DNA of 64,000 bases from the NCBI GenBank assembly GCA_024516155.1, contig JAJJXM010000013.1:620001-684000 (forward strand), in the 5' to 3' direction. Source of the DNA: Pyronema omphalodes (taxonomy: Eukaryota; Ascomycota; Pezizomycetes; Pezizales; Pyronemataceae). Every line of letters begins with the position of its first letter. Positions within the stretch are counted from its first letter, which is position 1. Both the position numbers and the translations under genes were made by a program. This document shows positions 1-10,786 of this stretch, one piece after another. The notes below the pieces were generated by a model. The model was not told the origin of the DNA. It saw only the letters and a program-made list of their open reading frames with translations, and made no database searches.

Positions 1-180
1 ATCGACTATGCGGCGAGAATCAAGCCTGGAGTGGGCGGCAATACCTACACCAAAACCAGAACCTTTGCGCCCCTTTCCACCGCCCCTGCCTCCGACGCCG
101 TCTCCTCCACCACCGCTACTAGCTCGGCCGCCTCTACCACCTCTGAGAGCAGCGCCGCTTCCGAATCTGCTACCGCATAA
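1..180 (+). CDS. 3' end of a large secreted-protein gene (partial; paralogue of 51842-54445)
   Basis: The window opens inside an open frame that ends with TAA at 178-180. Its 59 residues begin IDYAARIKP, continue TYTKTRTFAPLSTA and end in a Ser/Thr/Ala-rich tail closing SESATA. They match the C-terminus of the 867-residue protein encoded on the opposite strand at 51842-54445 almost residue for residue, but the S/T/A tail is about 12 residues shorter. The rest of the gene lies upstream of the window, so start, signal peptide and introns cannot be judged. The low-complexity tail would suit an O-glycosylated stalk, which is inference. Function is unknown. Identity with the second copy is seen directly in the sequence. 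Confidence 0.85.
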   Translation: MDYAARIKPGVGGNTYTKTRTFAPLSTAPASDAVSSTTATSSAASTTSESSAASESATA

Positions 181-213
181 GCAGAGATTCTAGTTGTTTT
201 TGTACATTGTCAT

Positions 214-287
214 GTATTGTCTGTTTTTGCATTCTGTTTTATTTTGGGCTTTGATTTCTAATGTTTTGTTTTATTCTGTTTTTCACG

Positions 288-326
<39 letters not shown>

Positions 327-640
327 GGGCAAGGAGTTAGTTCAAGGAATTTATTTGCATATCTTTTTCACATAGAGCTGGGCAAGGAGTTAGGTATAGA
401 TGGAGTTTGTTTCTTACGGTTATATTGTCTCGTATTGTCTGTTTTTTCATTCTGTTTTGTTTTGGGCTTTGATTTCTGTTGATTTGTTTTGTTCTGTTTA
501 TCACGAAAAAAAAAAAAAAAAAAAAACAAAAAGGGCAAGGAGTTAGTTCAAGGCGGAGTTTTTTTGCATATCTTTTCAAAATAGAGCTGGGCAAGGAGTT
601 AGGTATAGATGGAGTTTGTTTTGTATGGTCTATAGAAGGT
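214..640 (+). repeat. Imperfect tandem duplication, unit about 218 bp, two copies
   Basis: Unit 1 (214-431) and unit 2 (432-about 640) both start GTATTGTCTGTTTTT. Both pass through TTTTGGGCTTTGATTTCT, a CACG-plus-A tract (37 A at 288-324, 21 A at 506-526), GGGCAAGGAGTTAGTTCAAGG, TTTGCATATCTTTT and AGAGCTGGGCAAGG, ending GGTATAGATGGAGTTTGT. The corresponding flank of the right-hand paralogue contains only one unit, so this tandem step is private to the left copy. The A tracts differ in length between units, as expected of slippage. Confidence 0.85.
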
Positions 641-2144
641 TTAAGGGTCTCAAGGGTTGCTTCATTTGTACTGAAGGCGTTAAGATCACCAGAATGTTAA
701 TATCCACCTTGTACTATAGTTGTAGTCTTAATGAAAATTTTTTTTCTTCGGAATTCTCATAATGGCCACTTGTGATTTTTTCAAGACGTGATTTGTAATG
801 TCGAAGTTTTATTGACTCGTTTGCATATCTATTAACTCGTTTGCACATCTTTCGTCATCCACATCTTCTCTGTCTCCGATAAAGGTTTACAGAGAATTGT
901 TCAGTAGTTCTTAATTCTTGCAAGGTAGTGTTTTGCACAGCAAAATACGCGCATACAGAGTATAGATGCTTTGTTCTGATCCTGATGACACAGCTCAGAT
1001 TATTCCTGAATTTTCCAAATACCTACATAACCCTGAACAGTCTTCTCCACGCCCCACCCAGTTCATCCCGGGGCTCTTACAGGCCTGGCTCAAGGCTTCC
1101 ATAGTCCGCCACCACTGCTAATTGGTCTGGACTATTCACTCCGTGGACTGTCGTCCGCAGTCCGGAACTGACCGTGGATGTTGAGAATCCTAGTGTAGTA
1201 TACAGCTATCCCTGCTATTTTGCGTTCTATATGTGGTATGTTTAATAAACCAGAGCCCAAACGGCCACCGCTGCTACATACCGGATCTGTAGTGCCAATG
1301 ACTGCTCGCCTGCTACCTGCTCTACGGGCTTCCAGCTGTTCTAGAAACTGTAGTACATAACGGATTAAAGTTACCGAGATAGGCAAGGCAAGACAAGACA
1401 AGTGTATAAGTTAGTTGCACTCATCAAGCTTCTGTAAGACGGTGATGGACTAGATCCGCGCACCATGGAACCCGGATGCAAATGGACATTCAAGGTCTTG
1501 CTATGGTCGGCTTAGCTTTTATGATGATGGGGTGATTGGTGTGGTATCGCCAGACGACGGCGGGAAAACGGAGAATCATCTCTCATAGCATCTATATGAT
1601 TTGCTCTGTCATTAGGGAAGTTTTTTTTTGTTCCATAATGATAACTGGATGGGTAACTGCAATTTCGTTGATTATAGAAGATACACAAGTTGTTCATATC
1701 ATCATGGCTAAAGATTCTGTTATCGTAATTTCAATGCCGCTTAAAGATAGCGGATCATCAATACATCATTGAGTTATTACCCGCCGCTTGGTAGAAAGTC
1801 AGTCGAGTGATGTTCCATGAGTCATGATCCCAAGATCGTGATGGCAAGATAGAACAAGGGGGTGTAAGTACGATTTTACCAAGCATCGCTAGACGAGAAA
1901 GTTGATCTATTCATGTATTTTACAACTGAGATACAAGCCAACGTCTGTTGACGGCTACCCATATAAATTGGAGCAATTGTTGGTTCGTACTCGATATTGA
2001 TTGATGGCGTACTGTCTCCTCGACGATTAGTTGAACTACATGTGGAGTCTCCACCGTTTATATTACCCCCGAATGAAAAATTGGCATGATGATAATGACG
2101 TATTGAAGTTATGTAGATACCCTAGGACATCTGTGACTCGTCTA

Positions 2145-2193
2145 CATATCCTCCATATCCTCCATATCCTCCATATCCTCCATATCCTCCATC
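2145..2193 (+). repeat. Tandem repeat, 9-bp unit CATATCCTC, about 5 copies
   Basis: CATATCCTC is repeated head to tail in unbroken register. Confidence 0.9.
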
Positions 2194-2727
2194 CACCACC
2201 TTCCATCAGCCCCACATCTCGATCCACTTCCCTACATCGGCTCCACTCCCCGATCCTGATACCCATCCATATCACAACCAATCATTCCTTCACAGATCAA
2301 GATCAAATCTCCATTTTTACGTGAATGATTCCGAAAAATTAGCTAGCCCCACCCTAGCCCGACTAGCCAGTTACTATGGACGCCTAGCGTCATGTCTACG
2401 CACTCTGATATCTCTTTCCAGCTGGTGATGTAGTTTTTTGCTAGAGACTTAAACTCACTGTCATGAGAAGGGAATAGAAGATTATTTACCACTTATACCT
2501 ACAGGCTACCGGTGCTGCGTGGAGTCACAGGGGAAGGATGATGCCGGTGTCTAGACTTGATTAACAACCTCCCGAGTACGGCCGAAGTAAAGGCTGTGGA
2601 GTGTATGCATGTGCACGATATCTCTCATCCACCCTCACTTCTTTCCAGCAGCCGAAGAAAGCTTTAGTCTCGTTATCATAGAAGAGAATATTACAGACTA
2701 AATCTCAGTCGAAGTATTTGAGAATCT

Positions 2728-2777
2728 CAAGTGACATTTCAAGTGACATTTCAAGTGACATTTCAAGTGACATTCCG
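2728..2777 (+). repeat. Tandem repeat, 13-bp unit TCAAGTGACATTT, about 4 copies
   Basis: Three full identical units are followed by a shorter one ending ACATTCC. Confidence 0.9.
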
Positions 2778-3129
2778 AGTAACCGATACGAGTATTCAAC
2801 ACGAAGCGTAAAGGCTGCTTGCTATAACTGGGATATTTACATCTTCACGCAATCACCATATCATATTTAATACACAGCATAACTTCAGCATAACTTCGGC
2901 ACTTCTAGCTAGTAGTCCTAGCCTCCTAGGTGCTAGATGATGGAAAGAAATTGATGTGATGATGGGAATTTCATCAGTATGTACGAATTAGGAAATATTG
3001 CTTTGTTCTTTGTTTTCTAGTCTTCAGTCCTTAGAAAAATTGTTGCTATAGCGTGTCTGTGTCTATAGCCTTATGGGAAGTTCTCCACTAATCAAAATCA
3101 CAAATCAAAATCACAAATCAAAAATACAA

Positions 3130-3740
3130 AAACTGCGCTATCTAATTAACTAATACTGAATATTATACTACAATACAACAGCAAAAACAAAAACAAAGCA
3201 AAAAAACAGTACATAACAAAAACGGGAACAGGAACAAAAACAAAAACGAAGACTACAAAAAAACAAAACGAAAGCAGTAACAGGAAAGCAGTAACAACAG
3301 GAAAGCGAAAACAGTAACAACAATAGGAAAGCAAAGCAAAGCATAACAAAAAGCAAAGCAAAACAAAGCAAAGCAACAAAAAGCAAAAAGCAACAACAAA
3401 AGCAACAAAAAGCAACAGTAAAAGCATCAAGACACAACAAGATTTAACACCAAAGAAAATAGGAACAAGAGCAAAAACAATAGCAAAACAGAGAAGGAAA
3501 AGGAAAAGGAAAAGGAAACACAATATTTTTACAAATCATGCATATACTATAGCGACAAACAAACAAACAAACAAACAAACAAACAAACAAACGCGACAAC
3601 GCCAAGTTAAGTATAACAAAAACTGCAACTGCAACTGCAACTGATAAATAAAAAAAAGAGAAAAAGGAGAAAAAGGAGAAAAAGGAGAAAGAGAAAGAGA
3701 AAGAAAAAATTGATAATAATAAAAAAAAAAAGAATTTCAA
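3130..3740 (+). repeat. Long A-rich low-complexity tract with CAAAG, CAACAA and (CAAA)n
   Basis: The tract alternates AAAGCAAAGC, AACAAAAGC and AAGGAAAAGG motifs. It includes a clean (CAAA)n run at about 3555-3592 and GAGAAAAAG repeats at about 3655-3700. On the minus strand it yields long hydrophobic Phe/Leu/Cys frames that are artefacts of composition. Confidence 0.8.
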
Positions 3741-3840
3741 ATATCAAGAATCAAAATATCAAAAACCTCAAAAATAGTACTATCAATAATTGCAGCACTT
3801 TGTTCTACTCCTCCTCTTCCTTCAGCATATTCTCCGCCTA

Positions 3841-3965
3841 CGCACACGCACACGGATAGGATTACGTCTAAGCTTACGGATACGGATACGGATACGTCTA
3901 AGCTTACGCCTACGCCTACGTCTAAGCTCACGCTCACGCTTACGTCTTCGCCTTCGCCTATTCCT
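3841..3965 (+). repeat. Degenerate hexamer minisatellite with recurring TCTAAGCTTACG block
   Basis: Units such as GGATAC, GCCTAC, GCTCAC and CACACG are strung together. They are interrupted at regular places by GTCTAAGCTTACG (twice intact) and a GTCTAAGCTCACG variant. Higher-order structure is therefore visible: a hexamer array punctuated by a 12-13 bp spacer unit. Confidence 0.8.
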
Positions 3966-4098
3966 ACCACGACCCGTACTTTCTGAAATCTTCAACAACA
4001 GCAATAACTTCAACAACTATAACTTCATCATTACCCTCCTCTCCACTACTTTCGACTTAATGCATCAAACAAACTTTCCTCCTCCTCCTGTCAAATCA

Positions 4099-7000
4099 TC
4101 ACCTTCCATCCCCTTCCACCGGTGGAATCTGCAAAACCGTCTCATCACACCCAGAACTCGGGGGTAACAACTCATAAAGCAAACACAACACGGTACCATC
4201 CGTCCAAACTCTTGGTAAGGCACCATTATACCAAATACCTATTGTAAGATTTCCAATTTCGCTTTGGAGCATGTATCCGGTATCTTGGCCTTCGCGTCCA
4301 ATCTCAAGACGTACTGAGTGAGGCGATGGAAGGATTATGAGCATTTTTCCGAAGGGTTGTGGGGGCTGGGTTGTGGTTGTGCTGGTGGTGGTAGTAGTAG
4401 TAGTGGTGGTGGTGCTGGGTTGGAAACTGGTGAAAAGAGTCAGTATACACACACACACACAAAAAACCATCTCAGAGATTTCAACGCCGCAACACCGCAG
4501 CAACTGAAATACAGTCCAAAATCAAGACCGAAACATTGGGAAAACCTACATCTTCCCAAATCCCTCCATCATATCCCCCTCAGTATCCGTATCCCCCTCT
4601 GTCTCGCCCCTTCCTCCAACAACAAATCCACAATCCAACTTGACCCCCACACCTTCAAGTCCGAATTCAACCCCGCAAAACGCCTGGGAGAATTCTTCTA
4701 CATATTCAATCCACCTGGGATTACGGAAGTTCATATCAGCAGCAAGGATAACTTCTGCTGCTTGACCCCATGGGTGTAACCAGGAGGAATGACGCTTCAT
4801 GAAACCGTTTAGAACTAGCTCTTTCAGCTGCGGGGTGGAAAAGGGGATGGAGATAGGTAAAGTAGTGTTGCGTTGATTGCTTGCATTGTTGGTGTTGCTG
4901 CTATTGCTGTTGCTGCCGCTGCCGCTGCTGGGAGTGCTTTGGCAAAGCTCAAGTAGAGGGATAGGGAAACGGTATTCACCCCGGATAGCAGCATAGTATC
5001 TCCTCCTTGCAGGGCTCATAGGAGCCGGAGTGGAGGTTTCCACCATAGTTGCCATAGGAGTCTGAGCCACTTGGGCAGTCTGTTGCGCCTGAGCTTGGGC
5101 TTGTGACATCTTAGGAGTCATCTGTATCTGTTGCACCTGCTGCTGGGGTCTAGCAATAGTAGGACCATCCAATGCAGCAGCAATTCGTCGTAGCTTCTGC
5201 ATCTCTGGAGAAGCAGGGGTTGCTCGAGGCTGAATAACGTCGGTGTTGATGGTGGTGGATTCCCGTTGAATTGCGCCGGGGTTCACTGTTTCTCCAGGGT
5301 TTATGGTGCCTCGGGGATCTAATATTCCACCTCTAGGGTCTACTGTTCCTCTAGGATCTAGTGTTCCCCGTGGGTCAACCGTGTTACGTGGATCTAAGGT
5401 ACCCCGCGGGTCAACTGTGTTACGAGGGTCTAATGTGCCCCGAGGATCCACTGTGCCGCCCTGGTTATTGATATTATCGGTATTTGGCCCAGGTAGCGGG
5501 AGGGGTCCAAGGCTGCTACGTCCCGCTGCCAACTGTCTACGTTTCTGTAGGGCAGTAAGAGTATTATCAATCTCTGGAGCTTCTGAGACAGCATCCCGAT
5601 ATCTCTGTTGTGGAGAGGCTGTGGAGAAGTTCTGGTTCTGCTGATTCTGATTCTGATTCGGCAAAGTTACTGGTAGAGTTTCTCCACGACGCTTTCGAGG
5701 TGATGCTGTAGCGGATGGAAGATTGGGAACAGCAAATTCATTACGTTGAGGATTTGCCGTAACCGGGATCGATGTGAAATCCTTCTGAGAGGCAGAACTG
5801 AAATCGTTGCGTGATAATGAACTGTTATATTGTGGCTGCTGGTAAGCCGGAGACGGTGATTTTCCAAAACTGTTAGTGGAAAAGGAGTTGGCTGCCGAAT
5901 TCATAGGGAGCTGAGTTTGGGTGGTTACTGGCAGGGTTAATGGGAATGTTGTGGTTGGTGAGGATGGAGCAGGACTCTGGGTGGGACTATAATGAGGTGC
6001 TGCAGTGTTGTATGTGAAGGGTGCATCGCTGGTGGTCAATGATGATGCGGGTCCGGGATGAGGTGCCGAAACGTTGTATGGGAATGTGGTTGTGGTCGAG
6101 GGAGGTGCTCTCTGTTGATCCACGTCCGACATCAACACTCCATAATCCCACAACGCAGTCTCATCCACCAAGGTACTGGTAGGACGAGAACGCTTAGAAG
6201 GGTTTCCATGGTTAGAATTTGGCGGAGGATCTGGAGGGGGCTTGGTCCTCAGATTGGGCGAGGAGTTGTTCATGTGAAGTGAAGGCCGATTTGAAGGCGA
6301 GTTAACCGACAGAAGTGGGGAATGAGTCGAGTTATTCGAGGCAGCTCCATGATTTGCATGATTCGCAGAATGGTTGCTTTGGCGCGGATACTTGACCTGG
6401 CGATCATGAGGAAGCATGGGCGAAGAGTTGACAGGGAGAAGCGGCGATCTAGTTGTCTGCTGGAGATTCGGAGTGGAATTCATTGACAAAAGCGGCGAGT
6501 TATTCATAGCTGCATAATTGGCAGTGTTATTGTTTCTTGCGCGGGGCTGCGGCGTTGAACGATACTGTGGCAGAGCCGATGCTGAATTCGTCGGAAGGTG
6601 CGGCGGGCGATTCTGCTGGAGATTCGCCGTAGAGACCGCGTTCATATTTGCCGCATAATTCGCGGTTTGATTGCTCTGACGGGGCGGATTGAGAGCGGGT
6701 GGGTTGAGAGAAGAGTTGTACGGATAGGGATATGATCCTGATGTTGGGTTTGGCGGACGGCTGGACGCGGGATTCGCGCGGGGGTTGGGCAGAGCGTGGT
6801 TAGACATGAGCTGCCCCGAGTACTGCTCTGTCATGTGTATAACATCGAGATTTGGAGAATCGCGGGCGACAGGTCTCTGACGCTGATGACCATAATTTGG
6901 GCCAGGCTGCGAGTTCGCCGTCGGATAGGGCATCATTGGATTTGTAGCCGCACTCGTGTTGGCGACGCGGGAACGCTGCGGCGGATACCCCTGGGGCAAG

Positions 7001-7107
7001 CTGACACTCGCCGACGTCGAATTTGGTAGCTGGCTGGCTGTTGAGGGCGTCCGGTAGTTTTCTAAATTCTGAATCGTAACGAGCGGCGACGGGTAAGGTA
7101 TATCCAT
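4099..7107 (-). CDS. Large intrinsically disordered protein with short globular C-terminus, function unknown
   Basis: I place two exons, 4550-7107 and 4099-4426. They join across a 123-nt intron (GTAGGT donor, CTGAC branch site, CACCAG acceptor) and give 961 residues. The first ATG of the frame is at 7107; a TTG codon just upstream was not used. Residues 1 to about 740 are rich in Pro, Ser, Asn, Gln and Thr. Within them an 18-bp minisatellite (plus-strand about 5285-5470) encodes about ten hexapeptides alternating TVDPRG and TLDPRN. The C-terminal part looks folded: blocks near RYYAAIRGEYRFPIPLLEL, SSWLHPWGQAAEVILAAD and NPRWIEYVEEF precede the intron. After it come an (ACC)n-encoded poly-Thr stretch and a final block with VRLEIGREGQDTGYML. 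No family is recognised. The intron is supported by the fold-like sequence resuming in frame after it. Confidence 0.7.
5285..5470 (-). repeat. Coding minisatellite, 18-bp unit encoding [T-V/L-D-P-R-G/N] repeats
   Basis: About ten consecutive 18-bp units lie inside the disordered protein. Third codon positions vary between units (GGATCT, GGGTCA, GGGTCT and so on) while the T-x-D-P-R frame is kept. The last units decay to INPGE and VNPGA. Confidence 0.9.
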
Positions 7108-7808
7108 CAATTGAAGAGTCGCGCTCGCGCTGGCTGTGCGGGGAGACGCGACGCGGTATGGTTGTGATGGGGAACCGGGGTCGCTGGGTGAAGATATACG
7201 GTCAGCTATAATGGGGCGACGTCATGCTGACTGTTAGCCCAAACACTAGATCAAACCTTTTCTCTGGACAGAGACTTCTGCGGTTATCAGAAGTTCGCGA
7301 TGAGCCTCGAGAGCGATCCGCGTAGGAATACACGCGACCGGAGAGGAGATTCTCGATTCAGCGTGTCTCGGCTAGCGCCACGTAGCTGTATTTACGCAAC
7401 ACAAGGATGATAGGGTAACGATTATTAAGGGAGAATGCACAGTAAATATAAGTATAGATGGCAATATTGCTGGGAATAAAGTTGGATCTTGATACACTGT
7501 GGGGAGATTACCCTGCTATCACAGAGTTACGACTCATCTTTGGAGACGTTGATGTGTTGATAAAATCATCATATATCACCCGTTACAATGTTGTGTATAT
7601 AAAGTTGGGGAGGAGGGTAGATTGAGATGATGATTATTGAAATATAATTCAATATATCTTTTGTTTATGATTTATATTTTGTATATTGGCATCTAACCAT
7701 ACCATAGTACTGTAACAAACCAAGAAAAACACACACCAGTCCATCAACCCATTTCTGTTACAACCCAACAACCCATCCACCCTCCCTTCAGTCATCACAC
7801 ATACCCCC
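7108..7808. other. Intergenic region between the disordered-protein gene and the Dabb gene
   Basis: About 700 bp upstream of the minus-strand gene starting at 7107 and downstream of the minus-strand gene ending at 7809. It should hold the promoter of the former and the 3' end of the latter. I see no convincing TATA box, repeat or RNA gene. Confidence 0.4.
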
Positions 7809-8244
7809 TCAAAACCTCCCCGGCACAAAATCAACAACCTGCACTTCCTCCACAATCCCCCCGACCATCTCCACAAACGCCCGATGAGCCGGATCATGTT
7901 TCAAATAATAATCCCGATCCGATTCCCCCGCGAACTCTACCACAAAGGCATGAGTAATACCTCCCTTTTTGTGGTTGAATCCTGTTAGCCATTTATTTCT
8001 TCTTTCGATATTGCTAAAGTCCGGCCCAGCAGCCCAGCAGCAATAAACCCACCTGAACCCCCTCCACCGAACAATCCCGTCCACCTCTAACATCCAATAA
8101 ATAAGGCCCCCCCGTTTCCGGATTGACACACTTTTCTTTCAACTCCAGGAACGAATTACAGACGTCTTTGATTTGTTGTTTTTGTTCATTGGTGTTGTTT
8201 TCATCGAGTCGAAAACGGAAGAGAACTAGATGCAGGAGTGACAT
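7809..8244 (-). CDS. Stress-responsive A/B-barrel (Dabb) domain protein
   Basis: Two exons, 8053-8244 and 7965-adjacent 7809-7964, are separated by an 88-nt intron. The donor is GTGGGT after EGVQ, the branch site is GGCTAACAGG, and the acceptor AAAAAG precedes GGITHAF. The product has 115 residues. It begins MSLLHLVLFRFR, the first beta strand typical of the Dabb ferredoxin-like barrel. It keeps the block GITHAFVVEF, then RDYYLKHDPAH and a C-terminal VVDFVPG strand. The length is normal for this family of small dimeric alpha/beta barrel proteins, whose fungal members are mostly uncharacterised. Reading on through the intron gives an alternative frame without family resemblance, so the splice is favoured. 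Cytoplasmic location is inferred from the lack of a signal sequence. The biochemical role is unknown. Confidence 0.85.
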
Positions 8245-8670
8245 GATTGTTGGTGATGCAAAGGAGGGATGATGAGGGGATGGGGATGGGGTGGGAGGAA
8301 GGAGGGATGGTGGTGATGACTTGAATTGGCGTGGTGTTGATGCGTGGCTGCGTGTTGCTGCGCATCGCTGCGCATCGCTGTGCGTGGGACGAGTCCCTAT
8401 ATACGACTTGGTGGGGTGTCTTCAGTCTTTGAAGCAAATAAATGGAACGTGATGAAGGATCATTAGAAGAGCCTGCATGGTCACTGATATGTGAGATGCA
8501 GTACAGTGCATAATTGATCAAGACTGATTTAATACAATTCTGAAAAGTTCATGACCAGAATCTTTGAGAAGAAACATCTAAATAACAATCCAACTATCTT
8601 ACAAACCGCCCAACTTTTCTCTAAACCAAGATATATATACAGCACCCTATATTTTCTCCATCCTTCCTTT
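8245..8670. other. Promoter region of the Dabb gene / 3' flank of TyrRS
   Basis: About 425 bp with a short GC-rich imperfect repeat at about 8345-8390 built from TGCGCATCGC units. No gene is seen. Confidence 0.4.
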
Positions 8671-10331
8671 TTACACAGCCTTAACGATATTAAACCTGCC
8701 CTTACCTACTCTAAGCAGCAACACCTGTCCCTCCAAAAGCCACCCCTCCTCTACAACCGCCTTCGGATCCGCCACTTTCATTTTCTCCACGCCCACATAA
8801 ACTCCACCAGCCTTCAACACATTCTCCGCCTCCCCCTTTGTCTTTGCCGCGCCAACTCTGCGCATAACCTTTCCCACCATTTCCCCTACAACCTCCTCCC
8901 GCGGCACCTCCACCAACCTCGCATCTCCCTGGAAAGCTCCCAATACCTGGCTAGCAGAAAACTGCAATACCTCTCCCTCGCCTGGGAAAAGAAGCTGTGT
9001 CATAACCTCCGCTTTCTCAGCATGTTCAGGCCCATGAATCAAAGTCACAACCTCCTTGGCAAGTAAATGCTGAGCGGCCCTCTTCTCCGGTTGCTGCATA
9101 TGCTTAGCAACCTCCGCATCCACAGTCTCCGGGCTGAGAAGAGTAAAGATCTTAAGGTGAGATGCAATGACAGAGTCAGGGAGCTTGACGAAGTATTGGT
9201 AGAGTTCAAAAGGGGAGGTGAGGGTCGGGTCTAGCCAGACTGCATTGCCGGCAGATTTACCGAATTTTGCACCGGAAGCAGTGGTGAGGAGGGGAACGGT
9301 GAGACCGTAGGCGGGCGAGGCTTCAGTGGTGGAGGACTCGGAGGGGGTAGCTGGGGCGCCTGAGGATTTTAGCATGCGGCTGATTAGGTCGATACCGGCT
9401 GTGATGTTTCCGAATTGGTCATTGCCTCCGATCTGTGGGATGGTGGTTATTAGCCAAGGATATTCCTTCTTGTGATCCACCAGATACTACGTTCTACAAA
9501 TGGTCAGAGGGACGTACCTGGAGACGACAGTTCTTTGTCTTGAATAAATGCCAGAAGTCATAACTCTGTAGAAGTTGATAGGTAAACTCGGCATAGTTGA
9601 TTCCTTCCTTGCTTTCCATTCTTGCCTTTACAGACTCCCTTGCAAGCATCTGTCCCACTCTAACATGCCTTCCAATTGTAGCCAAAAATTCGACCAACCC
9701 AAGGTTATCTAACCACTCGCCATTGGAAAGAAGTTCCCGGGATCCAAACTTGGATTTATCGTATCCTCTGGAAATAGCATATTCTTGTCCCCGAACAAAA
9801 AACTTGTCGACCTGTGCCCATAAGGAGTCGAAAGAATGCTTCAAGCGAGCAGCTTCAATAGAATCGCGCTCGGTGCTACGGCCGGAGGGGTCACCGACAG
9901 ATCCAGTGGCTTTACCAATCTACATTTTCTTGAGCTTTTATTTCACCAGGAGCCGGGTAGCAGGCAGGCGTACCAAGCTGAGTGCAGTGTGTCCATGGAG
10001 GTAGAAGTGAAGAAGGTTCATAAGCGGGAGCAAATGACCGACATGTAGCGACGGAGCAGTAGGATCAATTCCTGCATAAGCAACAACTTTTTCCGAGTCG
10101 ACAAAGGAGGCGAGTTGGCCTTCTGGTCTATTATTGACGGATTTACACAGTCAGGTTTTCATGTCGTCGCGAGTCGCAATTATGGGATAAGGTTTACCCG
10201 GTGATACTTTCAGCAAGGCCGCGAGCTTTGAGTTCTGATACGAGGGATGGGGATGTTGATTGCCATCGAATGGTGATTGCTGGGCGCAAGAAGGCTCGTC
10301 GTGCAAGTGGACGGAGGAGGAGAGACCGCAT
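8671..10331 (-). CDS. MSY1: Mitochondrial tyrosyl-tRNA synthetase
   Basis: Four exons (10198-10331, 9974-10127, 9518-9919, 8671-9432) with introns of 70, 54 and 85 nt give 483 residues in unbroken frame. The N-terminus [17 protein letters not shown] is Arg-rich without acidic residues, a classic mitochondrial presequence. Class I signatures follow: [14 protein letters not shown] (HIGH-type motif, residues 73-76), [27 protein letters not shown] for tyrosine/ATP binding, and KFGKS (286-290) for the KMSKS loop. The C-terminal portion (about 400-483) fits the S4-like tRNA-binding domain. The enzyme charges mitochondrial tRNA-Tyr. A Ser/Thr/Ala-rich insert after SRMLKSSG (about 253-270) is longer than in bacterial enzymes. 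The gene starts 455 bp from the divergent GH36 gene. Exon 1 ends in phase 2 (ITGG), the least certain junction. Confidence 0.95.
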
Positions 10332-10786
10332 GATTATGGTGGGGGAGGCTGATCGCGAACTGCGGAGCCGCCGCTACGGAGGATTTGGCGGGGCATGTGA
10401 TTGCGGGAGCTTGCTTAGAGTGGTCAGTCTTCTTAGCGACTCATGTATCCCTGTATCGGTGGAATGATACGAACAGATGACAGAAGACACGGAAATCATG
10501 ATAAATTAACGGAAATGGACAGAAAAATACAATTCACAAAAATACATCTTGTGTTGGTATCATCAGACTTGTATATATTCTCCGAATGATCATCAGCTAA
10601 ATGAAAAGCGTGACTTTATCCAAAACATGCAGGGAAGACCTGGGGTACAAGTACCCCAGCGGCGCATGCAAGGGGAGCTCCAACCTCAACAACACATCAA
10701 GATATCAAGTTAACAGTTACTACAAGAGAGAACAGCTGTGCCTGAATAATGTGTATGCCTTCTTTGTCTTTATAGAACTTCGAGTA
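10332..10786. promoter_or_regulatory. Divergent intergenic promoter region (TyrRS minus / GH36 plus)
   Basis: The 455 bp between two divergent start codons must supply both promoters. The middle is AT-rich (about 10490-10600). I see no clear TATA box or known operator. The assignment rests on gene orientation. Confidence 0.5.

Larger units (their letters stand above)
1..1410 (+). repeat. Left copy of a diverged inverted duplication (CDS end plus about 1.2 kb of 3' flank)
   Basis: Read on the plus strand, this segment aligns with the reverse complement of about 50820-52057. Matching landmarks run in the same order: the CDS tail; a long A tract followed by CTGGGCA and GAGTTA; TCTTCGGAATT then GTGGCCACT; CGTGAT then GAAGTTTTA then GACTCGT; CCGCAGTCCG then GACCGTGGAT; AAACCAGAGCCCAA; GCTGCTACATACCGGATCT; and AACGGATTAA then CCGAGATAG. 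Because untranslated DNA is shared, this is a segmental duplication and not only a protein-level resemblance. Recognisable similarity fades near 1400. Confidence 0.8.
1411..4098. other. Intergenic region without recognised gene, satellite-bearing
   Basis: No open frame here has coding character. Those present come from low-complexity DNA. The stretch holds a 9-mer repeat (2145-2193), a 13-mer repeat (2728-2777), an A-rich CAAAG/AACAA tract (3130-3740) and a hexamer array (3841-3965). Nothing else was identified. Confidence 0.5.

Noticed and set aside
3146..3740. Long hydrophobic minus-strand frames rich in Phe, Leu and Cys
   Set aside because: They are translations of an A-rich CAAAG/AACAA tract. 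Composition alone explains the apparent membrane protein, and no start or splice context supports a gene.
4427..4503. Alternative splice acceptor at 4504 for the long disordered protein
   Set aside because: Joining the GTAGGT donor to that acceptor gives a stop within a few codons. The acceptor at 4427 keeps frame.
8053..8129. Unspliced alternative frame through the Dabb intron
   Set aside because: It lacks the family sequence at the N-terminus. The spliced model restores the EGVQ-GGITHAF motif.
8551..9066. 171-codon plus-strand frame
   Set aside because: It is the antisense shadow of the last TyrRS exon.
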